Below are positions 42,223 through 52,061 of a stretch of 64,000 bases of DNA, one piece after another (position 1 is the stretch's first letter; each line of letters opens with the position of its first letter). The DNA is from an uncultured Spirochaetales bacterium. Its GTDB lineage: Bacteria; Spirochaetota; Spirochaetia; Sphaerochaetales; Sphaerochaetaceae. Under the pieces are notes generated by a model, which had not been told where the DNA came from, searched no databases, and worked only from the letters and a program-made list of their open reading frames with translations. The stretch spans positions 37,615 through 101,614 of the forward strand of contig CASENB010000021.1 in the NCBI GenBank assembly GCA_949289305.1, given 5' to 3'. The position numbers and the translations under genes are program-made.

Positions 42223-44739
42223 TTATTTTACTACGATGTTTACGAGTTTGTTTGGAACAACGATTTCTTTTACAATCGTCTTTCCTTCCAGCCATGTTTT
42301 TGCCTTCTCATCATTCTTTGCAGCACTTAGCAGCGTCTCTTTATCGCAATTATGGCTCATCATGATCTTGCTTCTTAGCTTGCCGTTGATCTGAATAACG
42401 ATCTCCACCTCATCATCCACGCATTTAGATGCGTCGTATGTAGGCCACTTCTCCTTTGAGATGGAAGGATTATGACCAAGCATCTCCCACATCTCTTCTG
42501 CAAGGTGCGGCGTGTATGGAGAGAGAAGCAGAGCAAGAGTTTCAAGCGTCTTCTTAGGAACTACTTCAAGCTTGTTGATCTCATTTACAAGAACCATCAT
42601 CTGACTTATTGCGGTATTGAAGTTAAGAGTTTCCGTATCTTCCGTTACCTTCTTAACAGTTTTATGAGTAAGTCTGTCTATATCCTTACTTGGCTCTATG
42701 TCTTCAATCTTTCTTTCGCTTATTATTCTCCAGATCCTGTCTAAGAAGCGGTAGACTCCCATAAATCCGTTAGTTGCCCACGGTTTGCTCTCTGTTAAAG
42801 GTCCCATGAACATCTCATACATTCTTACGGAATCTGCGCCGTAGTTCTTAATGAAGTCGTCAGGATTGATTACGTTCTTAAGGCTCTTGCTCATCTTTGC
42901 AATTACCTGATTAACCTCTTCTCCAGTATCCTCTTCAATGAATTTCCCTGGTTCTACTTCTTTAACCTTATCTACAGGAACAAGGCTTTTATTCTTCTTC
43001 TGGTAGGCAAAGCTTGTTATCATGCCTTGGTTTACAAGCTTCTGGAACGGTTCTTTTGTAGAAACGAGGCCTAGATCATATAGTACGTTATGCCAGAATC
43101 TTGAGTAGAGCAGGTGTAGTACTGCGTGCTCCGTTCCACCTACATAAAGAGATACCGGCATCCAGTATTTCTCTTTTTCTGGATCTACGAACGCATCATG
43201 GTTATGTGGATCGATAAAGCGCAGGTAATACCAGCATGATCCGGCCCATTGAGGCATCGTGTTCGTCTCTCTTTTTGCAGGTCCGTGGCACTTTGGGCAC
43301 TCGCAGTTTACCCAGGATGGAACATTTACAAGAGGGCTCTCTCCTGTTCCGCTTGGCTCATATTTCTCAACTTCAGGAAGTGTGAGTGGAAGCTCATCTT
43401 CTGGTACGAGCACTGTTCCGCATTCAGGGCAGTGTACCAGAGGAATTGGCTCACCCCAATATCTCTGTCTCGAGAATACCCAATCTCTTAGCTTGTAGTT
43501 TACAGCCTTATGTCCGCAGCCGTTCTTTTCAAGCCATTCAAGCATCTTTGCAATAGCATCCTTTTTATTTAATCCATCGAGCCAAGAAGAGTTTACGTGT
43601 ATTCCGTCTTCTGTCCATGCCTGAGTCTGTACGTCAACCTCGCTCTTTAACACTTCGATGATTGGAAGACCGAACTTCTTTGCAAATTCCCAGTCCCTGT
43701 CATCATGAGCAGGAACAGCCATGATTGCACCTGTTCCATAGCTAATTAATACGTAGTCTGCAATCCAGATTGGGATTTTCTTTCCGTTTACAGGGTTTAT
43801 TGCATAAGAACCGGAAAATACTCCAGTCTTGTCTTTTGCAAGATCTGTTCTTTCAAGATCGCTCTTGTGTTTTGTCTCTTCGATATATTTCTCTACGGCA
43901 TCTTTCTGTTCTGCTGTCGTAAGCTCTTTTACAAGGCGGTGTTCTGGCGCAATTACCATATATGTTGCGCCAAAGAGGGTATCGCATCTCGTCGTATAGA
44001 CTTCAAGAGATTCATCGAGGCCGTCTATTTTAAACGTGACGGAAGCTCCTTCGCTTCTTCCTATCCAGTTTCTCTGCATGGCCTTAACCGACTCTGGCCA
44101 GTCTAGAGAATCAAGGTCTTCTAGGAGACGATCTGCATATGCTGTGATTTTTAATATCCACTGTCGGATGTTCTTCTTTTCAACCTTCTCTCCGCAGCGT
44201 TCGCATCTGCCCTCTTTTACTTCTTCGTTTGCAAGTCCTGTTTTGCAGCTCGGACACCAGTTAATAGGTGTGTTAGCCTCATATGCAAGACCTTTTTCAT
44301 AGAGTTTTTCAAATATCCACTGCGTCCAATGGTAGTACTCTTCGTCACATGTTGAGATCTCTCTGTCCCAATCATAAGAAAAGCCCAAGCTCTTCAGCTG
44401 ACGACGGAAGTTTTCTATGTTCTTCTTTGTCGTCGTATATGGATGCGTTCCTGTCTTTATAGCATAATTTTCTGCAGGAAGTCCGAATGCATCGAATCCC
44501 ATCGGATGGAGAACGTTATAGCCGTTCATCGTCAGATATCTTGAGTAGATGTCTGTCGCCGTATAACCTTCAGGATGTCCTACATGAAGGCCTGCCCCTG
44601 ACGGATATGGAAACATGTCTAGGACGTAACGCCTCTTATCTTTAGGAAAAGATGGATCTTCTGTTACTTTGTAAGTCTTATTCTCTTCCCAATATTTCTG
44701 CCACTTTTTCTCGATTTCATTAAAAGGATACTTGCTCAT
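42223..44739 (-). CDS. leuS: Leucyl-tRNA synthetase
   Basis: 838-residue class I synthetase charging tRNA-Leu. The HIGH motif is HVGH in [16 protein letters not shown], the KMSKS loop is [16 protein letters not shown], and the editing (CP1) domain shows the conserved Thr-rich [16 protein letters not shown]. Zinc-like Cys pairs (CPSC, CERCG) lie near residue 160. The start is [14 protein letters not shown]; the longer reading begins at a TTG. TATCAT ends seven bases before this ATG. A leaderless message would leave no room for a T-box leader. Confidence 0.95.
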   Translation of the reverse strand: MSKYPFNEIEKKWQKYWEENKTYKVTEDPSFPKDKRRYVLDMFPYPSGAGLHVGHPEGYTATDIYSRYLTMNGYNVLHPMGFDAFGLPAENYAIKTGTHPYTTTKKNIENFRRQLKSLGFSYDWDREISTCDEEYYHWTQWIFEKLYEKGLAYEANTPINWCPSCKTGLANEEVKEGRCERCGEKVEKKNIRQWILKITAYADRLLEDLDSLDWPESVKAMQRNWIGRSEGASVTFKIDGLDESLEVYTTRCDTLFGATYMVIAPEHRLVKELTTAEQKDAVEKYIEETKHKSDLERTDLAKDKTGVFSGSYAINPVNGKKIPIWIADYVLISYGTGAIMAVPAHDDRDWEFAKKFGLPIIEVLKSEVDVQTQAWTEDGIHVNSSWLDGLNKKDAIAKMLEWLEKNGCGHKAVNYKLRDWVFSRQRYWGEPIPLVHCPECGTVLVPEDELPLTLPEVEKYEPSGTGESPLVNVPSWVNCECPKCHGPAKRETNTMPQWAGSCWYYLRFIDPHNHDAFVDPEKEKYWMPVSLYVGGTEHAVLHLLYSRFWHNVLYDLGLVSTKEPFQKLVNQGMITSFAYQKKNKSLVPVDKVKEVEPGKFIEEDTGEEVNQVIAKMSKSLKNVINPDDFIKNYGADSVRMYEMFMGPLTESKPWATNGFMGVYRFLDRIWRIISERKIEDIEPSKDIDRLTHKTVKKVTEDTETLNFNTAISQMMVLVNEINKLEVVPKKTLETLALLLSPYTPHLAEEMWEMLGHNPSISKEKWPTYDASKCVDDEVEIVIQINGKLRSKIMMSHNCDKETLLSAAKNDEKAKTWLEGKTIVKEIVVPNKLVNIVVK

Positions 44740-44846
44740 AGCGTCTATGATATTCTTTAAGGGTTTTTTGTTCAACTTTTAAAGATATAGGTAATAATGC
44801 TTTTATTACCGAAATAGATGCTGTTGCCTTAATAGTTTTTCTTCTT

Positions 44847-44875
44847 TTGAAAGAAAAAAGACTATCATGTAATAT
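44847..44875 (+). promoter_or_regulatory. Promoter of the deaminase gene
   Basis: TTGAAA (44847-44852), 17-bp spacer and TAATAT (44870-44875); the ATG follows after six bases. Good example of the leaderless layout. Confidence 0.6.
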
Positions 44876-44881
44876 AGAGAT

Positions 44882-45364
44882 ATGACTGAACTAGATAAAA
44901 AACTATTATTGCGTACTGTTGAGATTGCACATAATGCGATGCTAAAAGGAAACCATCCTTTTGGAGCTCTTCTTACAGATAAGAATGGCAATATTTTACT
45001 TGAGCAGGGTAATGAATTTTTAAATGGCGGCAGCGCATACCATGCAGAGACGCTCTTGCTTTTAAAGGCGGCGAAAGAGTACGGCCCTGATTATCTAAAG
45101 ACTTGTACGCTTTACTCTAACTTTGAGCCATGCTGCATGTGTACCGGCGCCCTCTATTGGACGAATGTAGGCCGTCTTGTATTCGGTGCTACAGAAAAAG
45201 ATCTTTTAAAGTTCACAGGAGATAATGATGAAAATCCGACGTTCTCTCTATCAAGTAGGGAAGTTGTTAAGCATGGACAGAAGGATATCGTTATCGAAGG
45301 GCCTGTGGAAGATGAAGAACTTCTGAAAACGATCTGCAAGGATCATATAGATTTCTGGAAATAG
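44882..45364 (+). CDS. Cytidine/guanine-deaminase-family zinc deaminase
   Basis: 160-residue CDA-fold deaminase. Zinc ligands and the catalytic Glu are in AYHAETLLL (HAE) and FEPCCMCTGALYWTNVGRLVFGA (PCxxC). The C-terminal FTGDNDENPTFSLSSREVV resembles guanine deaminase/nucleoside deaminases rather than TadA, which has a different C-terminal helix. Role probably purine or pyrimidine salvage. The next gene starts five bases after the stop. Confidence 0.8.
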   Translation: MTELDKKLLLRTVEIAHNAMLKGNHPFGALLTDKNGNILLEQGNEFLNGGSAYHAETLLLLKAAKEYGPDYLKTCTLYSNFEPCCMCTGALYWTNVGRLVFGATEKDLLKFTGDNDENPTFSLSSREVVKHGQKDIVIEGPVEDEELLKTICKDHIDFWK

Positions 45365-45368
45365 AAAA

Positions 45369-46022
45369 ATGAGGATAAGAGTAAACAACGTCGATCTATA
45401 TTATGAAACACTAGGAGCAGGGGAGCCATTGATAATGCTTCATGGCAATCGTGAAGACCATGCCATATTCGATAGGGCTTCAGATCTGTTGAAAAATCAT
45501 TACACACTCTATCTTATAGATTCCAGATGCCATGGCGAGAGCGAAGATACTAATGATCTGACATATAACCTGCTTAGCGATGATGTTATCGCATTTACCG
45601 AAACTTTGAATCTGTATAAACCTGTTCTCTTCGGCTTTTCTGATGGTGCGATTGCCACTTTATATGCGGCAGCAAAGAGGCCGGATCTTTTTAGATCGAT
45701 TATTGTCTGCGGTGCGAATACGTATCCAAAAGGTCTGAACAGGGTGACTTACAGAGGCTTGAAGATAAAGACTCTTTTTGCTCGCGACAAGTATGACATG
45801 CTGATGTTAAAAGGGCCTAATATCAAAAAAGAAGATCTTGAAAGAATAAGCATTCCTGCCCTTGTAATTGCAGGAGAAAAGGATGTCGTTAAAAAAAATG
45901 ACACGCTGTTTATTGCAAGAAATATTAAAAATTCCAAACTTATGATTTTAGAGGGAGAGGATCATGGTTCTTATATCATACATAGCGATAAAATAGCCAA
46001 AATTATATTAGCAAACAAATAA
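45369..46022 (+). CDS. Alpha/beta-fold hydrolase
   Basis: 217 residues. Oxyanion-loop MLHGNREDHAIFD, RCHGES, nucleophile elbow GFSDG (Ser near residue 95), acid in AGEKD and catalytic His in EGEDHGSY near the end. A complete hydrolase without lid domain. Substrate unknown. It follows the deaminase gene by four bases with no good ribosome site, so it is probably cotranscribed and coupled. Confidence 0.82.
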   Translation: MRIRVNNVDLYYETLGAGEPLIMLHGNREDHAIFDRASDLLKNHYTLYLIDSRCHGESEDTNDLTYNLLSDDVIAFTETLNLYKPVLFGFSDGAIATLYAAAKRPDLFRSIIVCGANTYPKGLNRVTYRGLKIKTLFARDKYDMLMLKGPNIKKEDLERISIPALVIAGEKDVVKKNDTLFIARNIKNSKLMILEGEDHGSYIIHSDKIAKIILANK

Positions 46023-46065
46023 TTGTCCTAAGTGCGAAAAGTGGGTTATAGTATTTATATATATT

Positions 46066-47868
46066 ATGGCAAATGTAAATTACACAGAAGAGAGCGTACA
46101 ATCATTATCCCCGCTTGAGCACATCAGGACAAGGCCAGGCATGTATATCGGACGCCTTGGGGACGGAAGTCATATCGATGACGGAATCTATATCCTTTTA
46201 AAGGAAATTATCGACAACTCAATCGATGAGTTTGTTATGAAACATGGAAGCAAAATCCTTATTACGGTTTTGAACAATAAAGTGACCGTAAGGGATTTTG
46301 GACGAGGTATTCCTCTTGGTTCGGTCATAGACTGTGTCTCTAAAATAAACACAGGAGCAAAGTATTCCGGAGATGCATTCCAATATTCTGTGGGCTTAAA
46401 CGGAGTTGGAACGAAAGCTGTTAATGCACTCTCAAGTGAGTTTAAGGTTGTTAGTTATAGAGACGGGCAGTTCGTGTCGGCTGCGTTCTCTCGTGGAAAG
46501 CTTAAGAAAAAGGAAGAAGGGAAGACGGAAGAGCCCAACGGCACATATTTTGAATTCGTTCCTGATAAGAATATCTTCGGAGACTATAATTACAATGACG
46601 ATTACATCAGATCAAGGCTTTGGAACTATGCATATTTAAATACAGGTCTTACCCTTTCTTTTAACAGGGAGATTATAAAAAGTCAGAATGGACTTATGGA
46701 TCTTCTTTCTAAAGAGCTTGGGGATGATTCGATATACGATGTAATCCATTTTAAAAACGAACAGGTTGAATTTGCATTTACCCATACGCAGACATATGGA
46801 GAAAATTATTTCTCATACGTTAACGGACAGCATACTTCAGATGGAGGAACTCACCTTGCAGCCTTTAAAGAGGGCGTTTTAAAAGGTGTTAACGAATACT
46901 TTAAAAAGAACTGGGCCGCTCCTGAAATAAGAGACGGAATTGTCGGCGCAATCGCTATAAAGATAAAAGATCCCGTATTTGAAAGTCAAACTAAGAACAA
47001 ACTTGGAAATACCGATGTAAAAGGGTGGCTCGTTTCAACGGTAAAAGAGGCTGTTGTAGATGCCCTCATGAAGAATCAGAAGACTGCGCAGGCATTGCAT
47101 CAGAAAATCCAGAGCAATGAGAGTGTTCATAAGGAAGAGCAGACGCTTAGAGCAGGGGCTAGAGAGAAGGCAAAGAAGACTGCTACAAGCATTAAAAAAC
47201 TGAGGGACTGCAAATATCATTTGACAGATAAATCCAATGCCCACAGGGAAGATGCTGAAAAATCTATGATCTTCATTACTGAGGGAGATAGTGCTAGCGG
47301 AACTATCACAAGATGCCGTAACGCAGAGTACCAGGCAATATTCAGTCTCAGAGGAAAGCTTTACAACGTTGAAGGTCAGAAGAGAAGCATAATCTATAAG
47401 CACGATGAGCTTTATAACATAATGGCAGCTCTTGGAATTGAGGATGATATTGAAAATCTCAGATATTCCAAAGTTATTATAGCAACCGATGCCGATAATG
47501 ACGGCTTCCATATTAGAAACCTTGTGATGACTTATTTCTTCACATTTTTTGAGGAGCTTGTGACGCAAGGCCATTTGTTTATATTGGAGACTCCACTTTT
47601 TAAAGTAAGAAACAAAAATGAAGTCATCTATTGTTTTAATGAAAAAGAGCGTGATGAGGCTGTTGCGAAGATTAAGAATGCTGAAATAACTCGCTTTAAA
47701 GGTCTTGGAGAAATAGATGCTAAGGAATTCTGGACATTCATCAAGGACGACACATATCTTGTTCCTGTATCTATTTCAAGTATAAAAGAGACAAGAGAGA
47801 TCATGGACTTCTGCATGGGGGATAACACTCCAAAGAGAAGAGAATATATTATGGAGAATCTAATCTAA
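46066..47868 (+). CDS. parE: DNA topoisomerase IV subunit B (type IIA)
   Basis: 600-residue ATPase subunit. The GHKL domain shows IDNSIDEF, RDFGRGIPLG and GLNGVGTKAVNALS. The TOPRIM domain has EGDSASG, GKLYNVEG and ATDADNDGFHI. The order and the opening LSPLEHIRTRPGMYIGRLGDGSHIDDG match the Bacteroidetes/Spirochaete-type ParE rather than GyrB; it lacks the long GyrB insert. It acts with the next gene, which starts in its stop codon (TAATG). A TATAGT box lies 13 bases upstream. Confidence 0.88.
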   Translation: MANVNYTEESVQSLSPLEHIRTRPGMYIGRLGDGSHIDDGIYILLKEIIDNSIDEFVMKHGSKILITVLNNKVTVRDFGRGIPLGSVIDCVSKINTGAKYSGDAFQYSVGLNGVGTKAVNALSSEFKVVSYRDGQFVSAAFSRGKLKKKEEGKTEEPNGTYFEFVPDKNIFGDYNYNDDYIRSRLWNYAYLNTGLTLSFNREIIKSQNGLMDLLSKELGDDSIYDVIHFKNEQVEFAFTHTQTYGENYFSYVNGQHTSDGGTHLAAFKEGVLKGVNEYFKKNWAAPEIRDGIVGAIAIKIKDPVFESQTKNKLGNTDVKGWLVSTVKEAVVDALMKNQKTAQALHQKIQSNESVHKEEQTLRAGAREKAKKTATSIKKLRDCKYHLTDKSNAHREDAEKSMIFITEGDSASGTITRCRNAEYQAIFSLRGKLYNVEGQKRSIIYKHDELYNIMAALGIEDDIENLRYSKVIIATDADNDGFHIRNLVMTYFFTFFEELVTQGHLFILETPLFKVRNKNEVIYCFNEKERDEAVAKIKNAEITRFKGLGEIDAKEFWTFIKDDTYLVPVSISSIKETREIMDFCMGDNTPKRREYIMENLI

Positions 47869-49868
47869 TGGCACATGCAGACGAATTATATAAGAGAAAC
47901 TTTCTTGAATATGCATCGTATGTAATACGAGAAAGGGCTATTCCAGATATTGAGGACGGATTGAAGCCTGTACAGCGAAGAATCCTTCATACGCTTTTTA
48001 CTATGGATGATGGACGCTTTAATAAGGTTGCAAGCGTTGTTGGAGAGGCTATGAAACTCCATCCTCATGGAGATGCATCAATTAAAGATGCGTTAGTCGG
48101 GCTTGCGAATTGCGACCTCTTGATAGAAAAACAGGGAAACTTTGGAAACTTTTTAACAGGGGACGGAGCTGCGGCAGGAAGGTATATTGAGTGCCGACTC
48201 TTTCCGATAGCCAAAAAGATTTTCCTCTCTCCTGAGATCACAGAATACGTTGACTCATATGATGGAAGAAAGAAAGAGCCTGTTGTATTTCCTGCAAAAA
48301 TCCCAGTAGTAATTGTCCAAGGAACTCAAGGAATTGCTGTCGGCATGTCCACTGTAATTCTTCCACATAATCTGATTGAAGTCTTAGAGGCAGAAAAGGA
48401 TGTTTTAAGAGGAAAGAAAGCGGTTGTCTATCCTGATTTCCCAGGTGGGGGAATTTTAGACGTTTCCGAGTATGCAGACGGTACAGGAAAAGTCACTATA
48501 AGGGCACGCCTTAACGCAGAGGATCCAAAGAAGATCGTCGTAGAAGAACTTCCATACGGCGTTACAAGCGAACGTCTTATTCAGTCGATTGAAGATGCGA
48601 ATAAGAACGGACAGCTTAAAATAGACAAGATCGATGACTTTACAGCGGAGAATGCGAGAGTCGAGATAAGATGGCAGAGAAACACCTATTCAAAAGATAT
48701 GGTTGACGTCTTATATGCAACGACAGACTGCCAGGTAAAGATAAGCTGTAATCCTTTGGTAATTAAAGATGGCCTTCCTCATGTCGTGCCTATCTCTGAG
48801 CAGATCGAATACCATGCGCACCACCTTGTTGATGTCCTTACGAAAGAACTCAATATAGAAAAAGGGCATCTCAATGATCGTTTGAGGGCAAGAACGCTCG
48901 AGAGGATTTTCATAGAAGAGAGAATATATAAGAAGATAGAAAATAAAACAAGCGAAGCCGATGTTAATAAGGCGATTGTGACTGGATTCAATCCGTTCAT
49001 GGCTGAGATTAACAATGTTGCTTTGTCAGAAGATGATATTGAACGCCTTTTGAAAATCCCAATCAGAAGAATTTCTCTCTTTGACATCGAAAAGAATAAA
49101 AAAGAGATTAACGAAATCAATGCAAAGATTGCAGAGATTGAGCACAACCTTGCAAACATTACCGATTACGCAATCTCTTATCTAGATGATCTTATTGATA
49201 TGGCGGATAAGGAGACTCACAAGAGGAAGACTGAGATATCATCATTTGAAAGCCTATCAGCAAAAGAAGTCGCGATAAGGAACATGGATCTTCGCTATGA
49301 TAAAGAGACGGGCTATATGGGTACTAATGTTAAAACCGGAGAGGTTTTGATGAAAGTATCCTCATTCGACAAGATCTTCTATATGAAGAACAACGGCGAA
49401 TACCGTGTTACGAACGTAAGCGATAAAGAGTACATAGGAACAGATGGACTTGCGTATTACAACTATGGAGAAAAAGAGCTAATCGGCAAGGAAGTTTTTA
49501 CTGTAATCTATACGGAAAAAAGCAAAGTCGATCAGAAGAGAATCTGTTACATAAAGAGATTCCAGATTCCGTCTTTTACGACAGGGAAGCTCTATTCAAT
49601 CTTAAAGAGCCCGGATGCAAAGATTAAGAAGTTCAGCCTCTATCCTTCTGCCGTAATATTCCTGACGTACAAGAAAGGAAAGGGTTATAAGCAGCTTGAA
49701 GAGAAGATGAGGTTTGCAGATTTCAGGGTCCAGAAGACTCCAACCGGAGCTGGGGTAAGGCTTACTGCGAAAGATATCGAAAAGATTGCTATAAGGCAGA
49801 CGAAAGATACGAAGACTACATTAGAGGCAGGACCTGATCTATTTGACGAGGATGGCGATGAATCTTAG
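47868..49868 (+). CDS. parC: DNA topoisomerase IV subunit A (type IIA)
   Basis: 666-residue DNA cleavage-rejoining subunit. The winged-helix region holds PVQRRILHTLF, HPHGDASIKDAL (the quinolone-determining segment with its Ser) and GRYIECRL with the active-site Tyr. The tower and coiled coil (ISLFDIEKNKKEINEINAKIAEIEHNL) follow, then a short C-terminal beta region that lacks the full GyrA-type pinwheel. The shortness argues for ParC. It overlaps parE by one base and the pseudouridine synthase by eleven. Confidence 0.88.
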   Translation: MAHADELYKRNFLEYASYVIRERAIPDIEDGLKPVQRRILHTLFTMDDGRFNKVASVVGEAMKLHPHGDASIKDALVGLANCDLLIEKQGNFGNFLTGDGAAAGRYIECRLFPIAKKIFLSPEITEYVDSYDGRKKEPVVFPAKIPVVIVQGTQGIAVGMSTVILPHNLIEVLEAEKDVLRGKKAVVYPDFPGGGILDVSEYADGTGKVTIRARLNAEDPKKIVVEELPYGVTSERLIQSIEDANKNGQLKIDKIDDFTAENARVEIRWQRNTYSKDMVDVLYATTDCQVKISCNPLVIKDGLPHVVPISEQIEYHAHHLVDVLTKELNIEKGHLNDRLRARTLERIFIEERIYKKIENKTSEADVNKAIVTGFNPFMAEINNVALSEDDIERLLKIPIRRISLFDIEKNKKEINEINAKIAEIEHNLANITDYAISYLDDLIDMADKETHKRKTEISSFESLSAKEVAIRNMDLRYDKETGYMGTNVKTGEVLMKVSSFDKIFYMKNNGEYRVTNVSDKEYIGTDGLAYYNYGEKELIGKEVFTVIYTEKSKVDQKRICYIKRFQIPSFTTGKLYSILKSPDAKIKKFSLYPSAVIFLTYKKGKGYKQLEEKMRFADFRVQKTPTGAGVRLTAKDIEKIAIRQTKDTKTTLEAGPDLFDEDGDES

Positions 49869-50553
49869 CAGCAGGATCATTTATGAGGACAACCACCTCA
49901 TTGCGATAAACAAGGAAGTAGGGGAACTCTCTCAAGGAGATAAGACAGGGGATATTACCTTAATAGATGATGTTAAGGCATATTTGAAAGAGAAGTATAA
50001 TAAGCCTGGAAACGTCTATTTAGGACTGCCTCACCGTCTTGATCGCCCAACATCCGGCGCAATTCTGTTTGCTAAAACCGATAAGGCTCTTTCACGTCTT
50101 TCCGATGCCTTTAGAAAAGGCGAAGTAGATAAGACATATTACGCTATCGTTACAAGCGAGCCGAGATGTGAAGAAGAGCGTCTTATTCACTATATCGTAA
50201 GAAATGAAAGCAAAAACATAAGCGTTTCTTACGAGAGGGAAGTAAAGGGAAGTCAGAAGGCAATACTCTCATATAAATTAATTGCGAAAAGCGACAGGTA
50301 TTTCCTTCTTGAAATAAAGCTTGAAACAGGAAGACACCATCAGATTAGAAGTCAGCTTAAAGCCATAGGACTTTATATAAAAGGGGATCTTAAATACGGA
50401 GCTGAGAGAAGCAATAGAGATGGAGGAATCTGTCTTCATTCAAGAGAAATAGATCTAGTCCACCCTGTAAAGAAAGAACCTCTTAAGATAATAGCGCCAC
50501 TTCCTGAATCAGATATATGGCCACTATTCTCTAAATTAGACAAAGACCTATGA
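49858..50553 (+). CDS. RluA-family pseudouridine synthase
   Basis: About 231 residues. Core motifs are IIYEDNHLIAINKEVG, the catalytic LPHRLDRPTSGAIL (Asp) and LETGRHHQIRSQL, ending in HPVKKEPLKIIAPLP. No S4 domain is present, as in the shorter RluA/YhcT-like members that modify 23S rRNA or tRNA. I use the ATG at 49858, with GAGG six bases upstream; another ATG at 49852 is possible. It overlaps the end of parC, so it is the last gene of the parE-parC operon. Confidence 0.88.
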   Translation: MNLSSRIIYEDNHLIAINKEVGELSQGDKTGDITLIDDVKAYLKEKYNKPGNVYLGLPHRLDRPTSGAILFAKTDKALSRLSDAFRKGEVDKTYYAIVTSEPRCEEERLIHYIVRNESKNISVSYEREVKGSQKAILSYKLIAKSDRYFLLEIKLETGRHHQIRSQLKAIGLYIKGDLKYGAERSNRDGGICLHSREIDLVHPVKKEPLKIIAPLPESDIWPLFSKLDKDL

Positions 50554-50557
50554 CATT

Positions 50558-50596
50558 CATTACTAAAAAATGTGACTTTACACAAATTTTAGGAAT
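50558..50596 (+). repeat. 39-bp direct repeat, left copy
   Basis: Matches the copy at 51041-51079 at 35 of 39 positions; the two lie 483 bp apart and flank the toxin-like locus. It includes TTTACA followed by TATTTA about 16 bp later, so each copy might also carry a promoter. Confidence 0.75.
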
Positions 50597-50669
50597 GATA
50601 TTTACCAACATATAACCACAATATTTTTTATCTCTAGACTTTCTATTATATTGTGATCAATACTTTTTT

Positions 50670-50937
50670 AGGCACTGCTATATGCGGTAAGCGGTTGTTT
50701 GGCTTCATGTCGCATAGACATGGAGGCCTAGCCTCCAAATCTAAAAGAAGAGGAGGATAGCCTATGAATGATTATGAAGTCTTAGACATTATAATTAGCG
50801 TAATAGGATTGGTAATTTCGGCAATTGCTATCGGAATTACCATAGCAAACAAAAATAATCGCCACTAGATCGGACCCTAATGACGACAAATAAGATTCGT
50901 TTAACTTGAGGCCGACAACCGTCTATCTGCAGTGCCT
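50670..50937 (+). other. Toxin mRNA region with complementary 5' and 3' ends
   Basis: AGGCACTGC (50670-50678) is the exact reverse complement of GCAGTGCCT (50929-50937). CGGTTGT (50692-50698) is the reverse complement of ACAACCG (50915-50921), in nested order. The RNA carrying the small peptide gene could thus close on itself end to end, as in several type I toxin messages. A GGAGGCCTAGCCTCC hairpin lies just before the ribosome site. A TATATT box upstream (near 50647) is a possible promoter. Confidence 0.6.
50764..50868 (+). CDS. 34-residue membrane peptide, putative holin-like type I toxin
   Basis: Begins MNDYEVLDIIISV and ends in IANKNNRH: a short acidic-aromatic start, one hydrophobic helix of about 20 residues, and a basic tail. 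This matches the pattern of the putative holin-like toxin family (Hol_Tox), whose peptides insert into the inner membrane and are silenced by antisense RNA. GAGGAGG lies eight bases before the ATG, one of the best ribosome sites here. Neighbours are unrelated. Family fit is by pattern only, and the antisense partner was not identified. Confidence 0.6.
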   Translation: MNDYEVLDIIISVIGLVISAIAIGITIANKNNRH

Positions 50938-51040
50938 CTTTCTATGATTATCTTAACTTCTGTGTTTTAAACCGTCAAGCTTCACTAACAAAAATTCAGA
51001 CTATCTCGTTCATTAGATTAGATAAGGACATTTAATTATA

Positions 51041-51079
51041 CATTCCTAAAAAATGTAACTTTGCACAAATTTTAGTAAT
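51041..51079 (+). repeat. 39-bp direct repeat, right copy
   Basis: Second copy of the repeat at 50558-50596 (four mismatches). The pair brackets the toxin-like locus as if the segment arrived or duplicated as a unit. Confidence 0.75.
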
Positions 51080-51687
51080 TAAATATTTATGTTGAGTTAA
51101 AGCAAAACTAGCAAAACGAAATATTGATGAGTAAAAATACTTATTCTAAATATTTTGGTAGAGAAAGAGCTGTTAGCAAGACGGTGGCCTTCTGGAAACG
51201 AAAAACACTGCTCTTTACTTGTCATGATGGTGGAGCTTTCACACCTTACATTTCCTCCTAGCTGCCTCTATTATGAATAAAGCATCATCATAGGCCGTTG
51301 TCTTCTCGATTCAAATGACGCCCATATGCACATGAGTACTTGTCTCAGCTTCGACTGAGGCCTCCTTCCTTCTCTCCTTTAGGTATAATGTAAACTCAAA
51401 TGCATCCCATCATCTTGCTATTCCTTAATATTGCAATCTTACATATCAAATCTTTATTTCTCTTTTCCTCTCCATATTTCGACACCTTAGAATGTGATGG
51501 CTCTGGAGATAAAGGTTAAAATAAAACTGACTTTAGTGATTGTTTAGTTGAAAAAAGTCAATGATATAAGCTGTTAACCTGTATCCCATAATTTTTCTTT
51601 TTCTTATTAAGGATAAAAGTGTTTAAAATTTTTGTTGCGAAGTTGAAATATTATGTTAATATTTTATTAAGATATTATAAAAGAATC

Positions 51688-52017
51688 ATGAATAGGAATG
51701 AATTTGTAGCACAACCACTTTTAGTTGAGACAGGACTTAACGTTCATACCTTGTTTTCAATACACTTCGAATCCGATTACAAATATGGAGAGGAGATACT
51801 TAAAAAAAATCTTGATTCCTATTGTTCAATTGATACGGACATAACGAAGATAATAAATCAGAAGTTCTATTTTCTAAGAATCATTCCAGATTTGTTTAAA
51901 AAGATCATTGTTAATGGAACTGCAAAACCTTGGCGGAATGAAAAAGGGTTTGTAATTATAGGAATAAAATATTTTCTATTAAATAGAAATAGTTTGATTT
52001 TTAAAATAGGAGATTAA
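51688..52017 (+). CDS. Short hypothetical protein, possible AraC-regulator remnant
   Basis: About 109 residues from MNRNEFVAQPLL. The phrase NVHTLFSIHFESDYKYGEE recalls the N-terminal sensing domain of AraC-type regulators, but the rest (ILKKNLDSYCSIDTDITKIINQ) is not recognisable and no HTH follows. It lies just upstream of a sugar-binding protein gene, where a regulator would be expected, so it may be the eroded start of one. TATAAA precedes the ATG by six bases. Expression is doubtful. Confidence 0.3.
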   Translation: MNRNEFVAQPLLVETGLNVHTLFSIHFESDYKYGEEILKKNLDSYCSIDTDITKIINQKFYFLRIIPDLFKKIIVNGTAKPWRNEKGFVIIGIKYFLLNRNSLIFKIGD

Positions 52018-52061
52018 ATATTATCGAAATTTTGCCAGTAATTGTTTAATTGGGAGGTTAT

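Larger units (their letters stand above)
50554..51687. other. Long region with toxin-like peptide and decayed sequence
   Basis: More than 1.1 kb with only one convincing gene, the 34-residue peptide at 50764. It contains two 39-bp direct repeats, the paired arms around the toxin RNA, and 51080-51600 which looks decayed. In that stretch a 44-codon ORF (51127-51261) lacks a ribosome site and family, and GCTTCGACTGAG near 51350 can form a small hairpin. I see nothing else supportable. Confidence 0.5.

Noticed and set aside
44740..44880. T-box leader upstream of leuS
   Set aside because: The -10 box lies seven bases before the start codon, leaving no leader, and no T-box consensus was seen.
51127..51261. 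44-codon ORF MSKNTYSKYFGRERAV...
   Set aside because: No ribosome site or -10 box at the usual distance, no recognisable family, and it lies in a decayed stretch.
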